Shown: positions 1 to 6,716 of the stretch, piece after piece
Layout: each line of letters opens with the position of its first letter
Position numbering within the stretch: the first letter of the stretch is position 1
Assembly (NCBI GenBank): GCA_025056955.1
Contig: JANWYL010000077.1
Location: 1 to 12,406 of the forward strand
Origin: Sandaracinaceae bacterium
GTDB taxonomy: Bacteria; Myxococcota_A; Polyangia; Polyangiales; Sandaracinaceae
Length of the DNA stretch: 12,406 bases
Direction of reading: 5' to 3'
Notes under the pieces: model-generated
Database searches by the model: none
Seen by the model: only the letters and a program-made list of their open reading frames with translations
Told to the model about the DNA's origin: nothing
Made by a program: the position numbers and the translations under genes

Positions 1-64
1 ACCCCTCTCCTTCTGTGATTGCACAAATGCGATCTTGCCCTAGGCTCCCCCGTAGGGAACTCAG

Positions 65-1543
65 ATGCCTGGTCAAGCACGAAGTGGGCTCGCTTACGCT
101 GAGCCTCTCATTTTTGAATTGGGCGCAAGTGGTCGTTCCGCTGTGTCCTTACCACCGCTCGATGTTCCAGAAGTTGAGCCAGAAAAAATTTATGGCTCAC
201 TCGCCCGTCGCCACCCCGCCTCTCTTCCGGAACTTTCTGAGCCTGAAGTGGTGAGGCACTACGTGCGGCTTTCGCAAGCCAACATGGCCATCGACACTGC
301 CTTCTACCCCTTGGGCTCTTGCACGATGAAGTACAACCCCAAGGTCAACGAATGGGCAGCCCGCCTTCCTGGCTTTGCTTCGCTCCACCCCTTTACTCCT
401 GACGAGTTGGCCCAAGGCGCGCTCGAACTCATGTACCGCCTGGAGCGATCGCTTGCGGCAATTGTCGGGATGGATCGAGTGACTTTGCAACCTTCCGCAG
501 GAGCGCAGGGTGAACTCTGCGGTCTTCTCATGATTCGGGCCTTTCACCTCTCTCAGGGCCGAAGCCCCAAAAAAGTGCTCATCCCCACAACCGCTCATGG
601 CACAAACGCCGCAAGCTGTGCACAAAGTGGCTTTCAAGCGGTGCCCTTCGATGCAGGTCCTGATGGGATCATCGATCCTGCGCAGCTCGCTCGTCTTGTC
701 GACGACGATGTCGCTGCCCTCATGGTGACCAACCCAAACACCCTTGGTCTCTTCGAACGCGAACTTCCTCAGATTGCAGCCATCCTTCACGACAAGGGGG
801 CCCTCGTTTACGGAGATGGAGCCAATCTCAACGCCCTTCTTGGGCGCGTGCGTCCTGGTGATCTTGGCATCGATCTTTTGCAGATCAACCTCCACAAAAC
901 CTTCACAACCCCCCATGGCGGGGGTGGCCCTGGTGCAGGCCCCGTGGCCGTCAAGCGTTTTCTTGCGCCTTTCCTCCCAACCCCCACAGTCGAATACGAC
1001 GGTGAACGCTTCTACCTCGACCACAACCGTCCCCAATCGATTGGGCGACTCCGCAGCTTCTATGGCAATTTTGGAGTGATGGTGCGGGCCTACACCTATA
1101 TCCGCGAAATGGGTGCAAAAGGCCTTCGCGAAGCCAGTGGCCTGGCCGTCCTCAACGCCAACTACCTTCGTGCGAGGCTTCGTCAGAGCTGGAACTTGCC
1201 TTACGATCGAACATGCATGCACGAAGTTGTCATCGACGACAAGCACATACGGCACACAGGAGTCAGCACAATGGATGTGGCCAAGCGCCTGCTCGATCAT
1301 GGTTTCCACGCCCCCACCGTCTACTTCCCTCTGGTTGTCAAAAACGCCATGCTCATTGAGCCAACAGAAACCGAAAGCAAAGCCACCCTCGATGCTTTCG
1401 TAGAAGCCATGGAGTCGATTGCCAAAGAAGCCCAAAGCAACCCTGAGTTGCTGAAAGAAGCCCCTCACCTTACCGCGCTCCGACGCCCTGACGAAGCCAG
1501 GGCCGCTCGCAAGCCGATCCTTCGCTATAAAGCAAATGGTTGA
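65..1543 (+). CDS. gcvPB: Glycine dehydrogenase (decarboxylating) subunit 2, P-protein beta-type half
   Basis: This is the C-terminal half of the two-subunit glycine-cleavage P-protein. With GcvPA it decarboxylates glycine on PLP and passes the aminomethyl group to the lipoyl arm of GcvH in the cytoplasm. At 492 residues it is full length for GcvPB. The family signature YPLGSCTMKYNP is at residues 81-92. The PLP-lysine motif NLHKTFTTPHGGGGPG begins near residue 275, with Lys278 as the expected Schiff-base lysine. The N-terminal PLIFELG and LPPLDVPE stretch is also typical. The ATG start is preceded by AGGGA at 54-58, six bases upstream. The only 64 bases ahead of it do not show which gene comes before; gcvPA is the usual partner and would be expected just outside the window. 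The third codon position is rich in C. The product call is very secure. Confidence 0.97.
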   Translation: MPGQARSGLAYAEPLIFELGASGRSAVSLPPLDVPEVEPEKIYGSLARRHPASLPELSEPEVVRHYVRLSQANMAIDTAFYPLGSCTMKYNPKVNEWAARLPGFASLHPFTPDELAQGALELMYRLERSLAAIVGMDRVTLQPSAGAQGELCGLLMIRAFHLSQGRSPKKVLIPTTAHGTNAASCAQSGFQAVPFDAGPDGIIDPAQLARLVDDDVAALMVTNPNTLGLFERELPQIAAILHDKGALVYGDGANLNALLGRVRPGDLGIDLLQINLHKTFTTPHGGGGPGAGPVAVKRFLAPFLPTPTVEYDGERFYLDHNRPQSIGRLRSFYGNFGVMVRAYTYIREMGAKGLREASGLAVLNANYLRARLRQSWNLPYDRTCMHEVVIDDKHIRHTGVSTMDVAKRLLDHGFHAPTVYFPLVVKNAMLIEPTETESKATLDAFVEAMESIAKEAQSNPELLKEAPHLTALRRPDEARAARKPILRYKANG

Positions 1544-1568
1544 GGCCACCGATCACCTTGGGGTAGCC

Positions 1569-2408
1569 ATGTTGGATCGCGAACTCGTCGAAGCAGTGAT
1601 GATCGTGGAGCAAGCGGGGGATATGCTGCTCAAGTTCTACAACTCAACACAGAAGGTGCACTTCAAAGCAGGTGCTGAGCCCGTCACCCAAGCTGATACC
1701 GAGGTGAATGACTTCGTTGTCACCAAGCTGCGACGTTTGTTTCCAAACGATGGAATCGTTGCAGAAGAAAGCGGAGGAGAAGTTACTCCCACCCGTTCAG
1801 GCCGTTTTTGGTATATCGATCCTTTGGATGGTACGAAGGAGTTTCTTGCGCGCAACGGCGAGTTTGCGGTCATGATTGGGTTAACAATAGATGGTGAAGC
1901 CCGGTTGGGGGTGGTTTATCAACCTGTCTCACGCAAACTGTACCGCGGGGTGGTTGGAGAAGGTGCTTTTTGTGAAGAAGGTGACACCACTCGGGTGTTG
2001 CAGGTGCGTGAGGTGTTCGAACCGTCCCAGGCTCGCCTTGTCTCAAGCCGATCTCATCGCTCACCCAAGGTGGATGTTCTGGTCAAAAGGCTTGGCATTC
2101 AAGAAGAAGTCAACATCGGTTCAATTGGTCTCAAAGCGGGCTTGGTTGTTGAACAAAAGGCTGATCTCTACGTGCACTTTTCAAAGCGCCTTGCGCCTTG
2201 GGACATCTGCGCAGCAGATGCCCTCGTGCGGGCAGCAGGTGGTCTCTTTGTTGACATCCAAGGTCTTCCTTTCTCATATGCTGGGGGGCAAATTGCAGAA
2301 AGAAACGGCGTGGTGGCGTGCCACCCCAACCTGTTTGGGGCGATTGCGCCAACACTCGCTCAGCTAAATGGGAACGATGAAGTTTCTTCTCCAGATGAGC
2401 GGGTGTGA
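1569..2408 (+). CDS. cysQ: 3'(2'),5'-bisphosphate nucleotidase CysQ (inositol monophosphatase superfamily)
   Basis: The product is a Mg-dependent phosphatase that turns 3'-phosphoadenosine 5'-phosphate (PAP), and PAPS, into AMP or APS, clearing the inhibitory by-product of sulfate assimilation. Metal-site motifs of the superfamily are visible: EPVTQAD at residues 37-43, the EES acidic pair at 66-68, DPLDGTKEF at 84-92 and WDICAAD at 211-217. The KEF and following NGEFAV residues are the CysQ version of the motif rather than that of a plain inositol monophosphatase. I place the start at the ATG at 1569 because GGGG lies five bases upstream and the protein then begins MLDRELVEAV, as relatives do. 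An in-frame ATG at 1536 would overlap the gcvPB stop by eight bases but has no Shine-Dalgarno sequence. Its base use is G-richer than that of its neighbours. The substrate is inferred from the family. Confidence 0.9.
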   Translation: MLDRELVEAVMIVEQAGDMLLKFYNSTQKVHFKAGAEPVTQADTEVNDFVVTKLRRLFPNDGIVAEESGGEVTPTRSGRFWYIDPLDGTKEFLARNGEFAVMIGLTIDGEARLGVVYQPVSRKLYRGVVGEGAFCEEGDTTRVLQVREVFEPSQARLVSSRSHRSPKVDVLVKRLGIQEEVNIGSIGLKAGLVVEQKADLYVHFSKRLAPWDICAADALVRAAGGLFVDIQGLPFSYAGGQIAERNGVVACHPNLFGAIAPTLAQLNGNDEVSSPDERV

Positions 2409-2416
2409 GCCGCGCG

Positions 2417-3091
2417 ATGTCAGCCACCTCCCATCTCTCCAAAGCATGCCCTTCTCAACCATTCGTTGTTTCCTTCCTTTTGTTCCTTCCTCTCCCACTT
2501 CATGCCCAACACCCCTGTGCAGCCCCTGCCAGCCCAGAACCCGCGTCGCGTTGGCAGGCGCTTGAAGCGATTGTGCGTGAGCACGAGCCATCGTACCGCC
2601 GCTGGGCAGGAGGCTTTTTGAGCTTACACCTTGCCATGGTGGGCGTTCAACTGAGCCTTGCCCTCTCTGCAGACAACGAAGGAGCTGCAGCCGAGGCTTG
2701 GATTGGAACCATAAGTTCCGCACTTGGCCTCATCACCCTCCTCATCTCCTGGCCCGCTTTGGTTGGCTCTCTCGAGACCATCGAGAAGCACCAAGCACAG
2801 GAAGCCAGAGCCCAGCACGAGCTCATGCGAGAGCTCGAATCCCGCATCGAAAGGCAACTCTCTCAAGGTTCTTTCGTTCGCTCTCCGATCCCCCCCCTCC
2901 TCAACACCCTCTACCTCACGACAGCATCCTCGATTTTGCTCTTTGGATGGGGGCGCATTGGTGGAGCCTTGCTTCTTGCAATCGGTGGTTCAATCATTGC
3001 CAACGCCCGATTGATCCTTTACCCAAGTGGGCTTGAGGCCGCCTGGCATGGCTATGCCAACCGCCACCTCAAAGCGTGCCCATTTCATTGA
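2417..3091 (+). CDS. Uncharacterised membrane protein with signal peptide, about four membrane helices and a charged helix
   Basis: I do not recognise this protein. It has about 224 residues. The N-terminus looks like a cleavable signal peptide: a positive start, the hydrophobic run FVVSFLLFLPLPL, then HA|Q near residue 30. Hydrophobic segments follow at roughly residues 64-84, 94-116, 161-177 and 180-202. Between the second and third lies a highly charged, probably coiled helix at about 117-150, rich in E, R, Q and H. This suggests an inner-membrane protein with one cytoplasmic or periplasmic helical arm. The start is uncertain. The ATG at 2417 has GTGAG upstream, while a GTG at 2405 would overlap the cysQ stop as GTGA. 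Either way the gene is tightly linked to cysQ. The coding strand is extremely C-rich (30 C against 5 G in bases 2881-2940). That it is a real gene is supported by the ordered protein features and by its fit between neighbours; its function is unknown. Confidence 0.75.
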   Translation: MSATSHLSKACPSQPFVVSFLLFLPLPLHAQHPCAAPASPEPASRWQALEAIVREHEPSYRRWAGGFLSLHLAMVGVQLSLALSADNEGAAAEAWIGTISSALGLITLLISWPALVGSLETIEKHQAQEARAQHELMRELESRIERQLSQGSFVRSPIPPLLNTLYLTTASSILLFGWGRIGGALLLAIGGSIIANARLILYPSGLEAAWHGYANRHLKACPFH

Positions 3092-3152
3092 GCCTCCTTT
3101 CTTTCTTCGCTTTATTGATGAACGCCCCTCGATTCAGTTATCCTTGCACCAC

Positions 3153-3893
3153 ATGCGTCCGCCTCCTTTACCGCATCAGACTGCACTCCTCACTCAAATT
3201 CTCGAACGGATCGAAAAAAGTGCCGAAGAGGGCGATCGTACCCCAGTTGTGGTCTTCGATCTCGACGCCACTCTCTACGACAACCGCCCGCGCACCCTTG
3301 AAATTTTGATGGAGTACAGAACCACCATCCTCAACTCGCGCCCAGAAATCGCCGAAGTGCTCGCCACTTTGACAGCCGAACGCATCGACTATCTCCTCTC
3401 AGACACCCTTCGAGGTTGCGGAATTACCCGCACAGAGGTGGTGAATGAAATCACCCGCTATTGGAGGGAGCGCTTTTTTACCGACGCCTACTGCCACCAC
3501 GACGTTCCCATCCAGGGTGCTCCTGAATTTGTGCGCGCATGCCATGAAGCAGGTGCAACCATCGTTTACCTCACAGGCCGTGATTTGCATGGGATGCTCA
3601 TTGGCACTGTCACCTCCTTGCGCGATTCTGGGTTTCCAATTGGAACAGTTGGAGTCGAACTGGTCCTCAAGCCGGATGCTAACCTCTCAGACGAAGCATT
3701 CAAACGAGGCGTGCTACCGGAATTGAGCCGATTGGGCGAGGTGATCGCCTTCTTTGACAACGAAACCGCAAACACCAACCTGGCCAAAGAACTCTACCCT
3801 GAAGCCACAGTTGTTTTGCTTGAAACCCAACGGGTACCCTACGCTCCCCCCGCCGCGCCAGGGGTTGAAGTGATTGCTGACTTTCGGTTGTGA
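3153..3893 (+). CDS. HAD-superfamily phosphohydrolase
   Basis: The protein has about 246 residues and all four HAD motifs. Motif I is FDLDATLYDN at residues 35-44, with nucleophile Asp36 and acid/base Asp38. Motif II is YLTGRD at 139-144, where Thr141 would bind phosphate. The motif III lysine is Lys173 in LVLKPD, and motif IV is FFDNE at 200-204. An all-helical cap-like insert lies between motifs I and II. The LTGR form of motif II recalls the phosphatase groups that include class B acid phosphatases and polynucleotide kinase-phosphatases, but I cannot assign a substrate. The start is the ATG at 3153, which avoids overlap with the upstream gene; upstream in-frame residues look non-coding and no clear Shine-Dalgarno sequence is seen, so the start is tentative. 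The gene sits 61 bases after the membrane-protein gene and 7 bases before pyrD. Confidence 0.87.
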   Translation: MRPPPLPHQTALLTQILERIEKSAEEGDRTPVVVFDLDATLYDNRPRTLEILMEYRTTILNSRPEIAEVLATLTAERIDYLLSDTLRGCGITRTEVVNEITRYWRERFFTDAYCHHDVPIQGAPEFVRACHEAGATIVYLTGRDLHGMLIGTVTSLRDSGFPIGTVGVELVLKPDANLSDEAFKRGVLPELSRLGEVIAFFDNETANTNLAKELYPEATVVLLETQRVPYAPPAAPGVEVIADFRL

Positions 3894-3900
3894 TTGAGCG

Positions 3901-4983
3901 ATGTTGTATCGCACCCTTTTTCGTCCCCTGCTCTTTGCAATGCCACCAGAAGGCATCCATGAAGTCACCATCCGCAGTCTGGAGTTCATTTCAAATCACC
4001 CAAGGTGGATGCATGCGTTGGCAAAGCTGGTTGATTGTCCAAATTATCCCGTTCGTGCAATGGGTCTTGAATTTCCGACCCCCATCGGCTTGGCTGCGGG
4101 CTTTGACAAAAACGGGGTTGCGATCCCCGCTTGGTTTGCAATGGGCTTTGGATTTGTCGAAGTTGGAACAATCACCCCCAGAGCGCAGGCCGGAAACCCA
4201 AAGCCCCGCCTCTTTCGTCTTCCCAAAGACAAAGCGCTGCTCAACCGCATGGGCTTCAACAATGACGGTGCACCTGCGCTGGCACAACGTCTCGCTCGTC
4301 TTGGGTGCAAAAATGGGATAGTTGGGGTCAACATTGGAAAGCAACGAGAAACACCGATCCAAGAAGCAGCTGAGGACTATGCAACCTGCGCCTCAATCCT
4401 TGCTCCTTTTGCAGACTACCTGGTCATCAACGTCTCAAGCCCGAATACCCCAGGCTTGCGATCTCTTCAATCACTGCATCACCTTGAATCGATCACCGAT
4501 GCTGTGCGCGATGCAATCACGCGCTCTGGCACCCGCCATCTCCCCCTTCTCATCAAGATATCGCCCGACCTTTTGGATCACGAAATCAAGGCCATTGCTG
4601 GGTTCATTCAGTCCAAGAAACTGGCAGGGGTCGTGGCAACCAACACCACCACCTCCCGCGCTCACCTGCGCACCCCACACCAAACACTCACTGAGATGGG
4701 AGAAGGGGGCATCTCAGGGGCACCGTTGCGCAAGCGCTCCCTTGAAATTCTAGAGCTCCTTAGACAAACCCTCGATGCCTCCTTTGTCGTCATCAGTGTG
4801 GGTGGAATTTCAACCCTCGAAGACTTGCGCCTCCGCTTTTCTTTGGGAGCCACCCTCGTGCAAATTTACACAGCCTTTGTCTACGAAGGCCCCCTTCTCC
4901 CACGACGCCTCCTTTCGGAGTTCATCGCCCTTCAATCAAAGCAACGGCTTGGCTTGCACCATGTTCCCACTCCGGGACTTTGA
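3901..4983 (+). CDS. pyrD: Dihydroorotate dehydrogenase (quinone), class 2
   Basis: This flavoenzyme oxidises dihydroorotate to orotate in pyrimidine synthesis and passes electrons to membrane quinones. The 360-residue length and an N-terminal amphipathic extension (LYRTLFRPLLFAMPPEGIH) are those of the membrane-associated class 2 enzyme. Visible FMN and substrate motifs are AAGFDKNG at residues 65-72, VEVGTITPRAQAGNPKPR near 87-103, NRMGFNN at 115-121, NIGK at 144-147, NVSSPNTPGLR at 177-187 and VISVGGIST at 297-305. Ser180 in NVSSPN matches the catalytic serine (Ser175) of the Escherichia coli enzyme, and this serine separates class 2 from class 1 enzymes, which use cysteine. Lys219 in LLIKIS is a likely FMN ligand. 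The gene starts seven bases after the HAD gene stop. Its 3' end overlaps the convergent lipoprotein gene by 52 bases. Confidence 0.97.
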   Translation: MLYRTLFRPLLFAMPPEGIHEVTIRSLEFISNHPRWMHALAKLVDCPNYPVRAMGLEFPTPIGLAAGFDKNGVAIPAWFAMGFGFVEVGTITPRAQAGNPKPRLFRLPKDKALLNRMGFNNDGAPALAQRLARLGCKNGIVGVNIGKQRETPIQEAAEDYATCASILAPFADYLVINVSSPNTPGLRSLQSLHHLESITDAVRDAITRSGTRHLPLLIKISPDLLDHEIKAIAGFIQSKKLAGVVATNTTTSRAHLRTPHQTLTEMGEGGISGAPLRKRSLEILELLRQTLDASFVVISVGGISTLEDLRLRFSLGATLVQIYTAFVYEGPLLPRRLLSEFIALQSKQRLGLHHVPTPGL

Positions 4984-5645
4984 TCGGGGGGCGCCACAAC
5001 CAAAAAACGTTTTGCCTCCTCCAAAATGGCGCCTCCCTCGCTCTTCACGGCATAACCAAATGGGTATGCAAGCATGCATGGGGAAGGTGAGCTCACCTTA
5101 TAGGCAAAGTTGACTTGGAAATGGAGAAGCACCTGCCCAACCACACCACTGAAACGCTCTCCCTCAACTCGCTCTACCCCATCCATTGGAATGGCAAAAA
5201 GGGCTTTTGCATCCTCCAAAAACATGAAGGCACTCCCTCCATCAATTGGCGAAGGAGATGAAGTGAATGCCCCAACGTAATTTTCACCGTTGGCATTCAC
5301 TGCGAAGGTGAAGGCAGTTGTCGTTCTTGCACCCGGCTCAGCAAAAAGCACCACCAATTGCCGACGTTCTGGGGAATCGATCCGCAGGGGGTTAGAACCA
5401 AGATAAGCTTCAACACCATCTGCAAAACCGTCTCCGTCGGTGTCTTCCTTTCGAGGGTCAGTCCCCCGTACCGCTTCCCCATTATCGCACAGCCCATCGT
5501 GGTCTTGATCCAATTGCGTCGGACCTCCGTCTCTCCGGTTGATAATGATTGGAGAGTTGATGTTGCCACATCCTTCCCCCCAGATGACCAAGCACATGAG
5601 CAGTGCTGGCACGCCCCCACACTGCCTCCTCACTTCTTTTCCCAC
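4932..5645 (-). CDS. Putative lipoprotein with two TSP3/EF-hand-like calcium-binding repeats
   Basis: I place the start at the GTG whose codon occupies 5643-5645, giving about 237 residues. The N-terminus then reads as a lipoprotein signal: charged KEVRR, a hydrophobic VPALLMCLVIW, and GEGC with Cys26 as the lipidated residue. The lipobox is a weak match because Glu precedes the Gly. Two repeats of thrombospondin type 3 or dockerin style follow: DQDHDGLCDNGE at about residues 46-57 and DTDGDGFADGVE at about 68-79, each with the Asp ladder that binds calcium. The C-terminal 150 residues look like a beta-rich domain with no motif I recognise. Longer in-frame starts exist (GTG at 5663, ATG at 5714 and one at 5807), but they would give an unusually long charged leader or overlap the divergent gene. 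It is likely anchored in the outer membrane; its role is unknown. Confidence 0.8.
   Translation of the reverse strand: MGKEVRRQCGGVPALLMCLVIWGEGCGNINSPIIINRRDGGPTQLDQDHDGLCDNGEAVRGTDPRKEDTDGDGFADGVEAYLGSNPLRIDSPERRQLVVLFAEPGARTTTAFTFAVNANGENYVGAFTSSPSPIDGGSAFMFLEDAKALFAIPMDGVERVEGERFSGVVGQVLLHFQVNFAYKVSSPSPCMLAYPFGYAVKSEGGAILEEAKRFLVVAPPDQSPGVGTWCKPSRCFD
4986..5037. repeat. Long inverted repeat just after the pyrD stop codon
   Basis: The left arm GGGGGGCGCCA (4986-4996) and the right arm TGGCGCCTCCC (5027-5037) pair over 11 positions with a single G-T wobble, around a 30-base loop that itself contains AAAACGTTTT. The left arm starts two bases after the pyrD TGA. There is no T-run after the right arm on the + strand, so this is not a standard intrinsic terminator, although its place fits an end-of-transcript hairpin for pyrD. 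It lies inside the coding region of the convergent lipoprotein gene. Each arm contains the palindrome GGCGCC, so a protein-binding or restriction-site explanation is also possible. Confidence 0.55.
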
Positions 5646-5660
5646 AGAGCCCCTGCTCTG
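5645..5660 (-). promoter_or_regulatory. Small hairpin over the presumed ribosome-binding site of the lipoprotein gene
   Basis: On the minus strand CAGAGC, AGGG and GCTCTG form a perfect six-base stem with a four-base loop. The Shine-Dalgarno-like AGGGG (5650-5654) lies in the loop and first stem base, and the stem ends at the first base of the proposed GTG start. It could damp translation, or it may be chance. If the gene really starts at the GTG at 5663, which follows AAGGGAGGGT too closely for ideal spacing, the hairpin is simply coding sequence. Confidence 0.3.
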
Positions 5661-5762
5661 CACACCCTCCCTTTTGAGTGCATCGTCTTTGTTTTTCGAC
5701 ACACGCGCCTGCATGGGGCACTCGTCTTTGAATTGTTGCACCAAAAAAGCTAGAGCATTCAC

Positions 5763-6641
5763 ATGGAACATGTTTCCAAACCAATCAATCCGCAAGCGGT
5801 TGGCCAAAAGGTGGGGCCTTTGCTCTTTTCTTACCGTTGGCAGGACGCCGCCCTCTATGCATTGGGCATCGGCGCTGGCCCCGACGATCTCCCATATGTC
5901 TATGAGGGTGCCCCAGGCGATCCACCCATGCGTGTCTACCCGAGTTTTGCCCTAATCCCAGCCTACGAAGCTTGCAAGGCACTGTTTGAACACGTTGGAG
6001 GTGATTTCAGCGGCGTTCTTCACGGCGCGCAGATCCTGCGCGCACACCGTCCTTTACCCCCCCAAGGCACCCTCTCTGTGGTGGGGATGGTTCAGGGGAT
6101 TTGGGATTTGCGACGCCTCGCTCAGGTGGCGCTTCGGGTCGACGTGTGGGACGAGCAGGGGAGTGCGCTTTTGGCTGAAAGCGAGTGGGTGCTCCTTTAC
6201 CTAAATGATGGAGGATTCGGTGGTGCGCCTCCCCCTAAATCACCGCGCATCCACATTCCTGAACGAGAGCCTGATTGGAGAGAATCCATCCCCACCTCAC
6301 CCTCCCAAGCCCTTTTGTACCGCCTCTCAGGTGATCTCAACCCTCTTCACGCTGACCCCCGTGTTGCTCAAAAGGCTGCCTCTGTGACCAAGGGCCGCCC
6401 CATTCTGCATGGACTATGCACCTATGGCATCGTGCTTCGCACCATTTTGCGTCGCGAGTGCGATAACAACCCTGCCCGCTTCCACTCTTTTGAGGCTCGT
6501 TTTTCAAGGCCAGTTTGGCCCGGAGACACGATTCTTGTCTCTGCCTGGCGAGAAGGTGAGAAAGTGCTTATCGACGCCCGCACCAAAGAGCACCCTGATG
6601 AGCCAATCCTCACCAACGCATGGGCCAAGTGCTCAACCTAG
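5763..6641 (+). CDS. MaoC-family (R)-specific enoyl-CoA hydratase, hydratase 2 type
   Basis: The product is a 292-residue double hot-dog protein of the type found in the hydratase-2 part of peroxisomal multifunctional enzyme 2. It would add water to trans-2-enoyl-CoA to give (R)-3-hydroxyacyl-CoA in the cytoplasm. The catalytic signature SGDLNPLHADP is at residues 189-199 in the second hot dog, with Asp191 and His196 as the expected dyad. It is followed by PILHGLCTYG at about 213-222, another family hallmark. The first half is the non-catalytic, substrate-tunnel hot dog, as is normal for this group. The ATG start at 5763 has no strong Shine-Dalgarno sequence, but the next in-frame ATG would remove the first 55 residues. 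It diverges from the lipoprotein gene and converges on aceA, with 75 bases between stops. No other fatty-acid or polyhydroxyalkanoate gene is in the window, so its pathway is inferred. Confidence 0.9.
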   Translation: MEHVSKPINPQAVGQKVGPLLFSYRWQDAALYALGIGAGPDDLPYVYEGAPGDPPMRVYPSFALIPAYEACKALFEHVGGDFSGVLHGAQILRAHRPLPPQGTLSVVGMVQGIWDLRRLAQVALRVDVWDEQGSALLAESEWVLLYLNDGGFGGAPPPKSPRIHIPEREPDWRESIPTSPSQALLYRLSGDLNPLHADPRVAQKAASVTKGRPILHGLCTYGIVLRTILRRECDNNPARFHSFEARFSRPVWPGDTILVSAWREGEKVLIDARTKEHPDEPILTNAWAKCST

Positions 6642-6716
6642 GTGTTTGGTCAAAGCCACCCATCACATCACACCACTTGGTTCTGAGAGCTTCCTCATCG
6701 CTCCCCCACGCTCACC

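Noticed and set aside
1..64. A possible end of gcvPA before gcvPB.
   Set aside because: Two forward frames stop (TGA at 16-18, TAG at 41-43), but the few codons before them show no recognisable gcvPA ending, so it cannot be assigned.
197..1549. A 450-codon open frame on the minus strand opposite gcvPB.
   Set aside because: It lies wholly antisense to a very well conserved gene, its protein has no recognisable motif or sensible domain pattern, and long antisense frames arise easily from the codon bias of gcvPB.
3076..3309. A small + strand frame with a hydrophobic start that resembles a signal peptide.
   Set aside because: It overlaps the end of the membrane-protein gene and the start of the HAD gene in another frame, and its later residues are not protein-like.
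5646..5762. Divergent promoter region between the lipoprotein and MaoC genes.
   Set aside because: A promoter is expected here, but no -35/-10 pair of acceptable quality could be picked on either strand by eye.
6642..6716. Possible terminator between the convergent MaoC and aceA genes.
   Set aside because: Only tiny palindromes are present (ACCTAGGT over the MaoC stop, ACCACTTGGT). There is no stable stem with a T-run on either strand.
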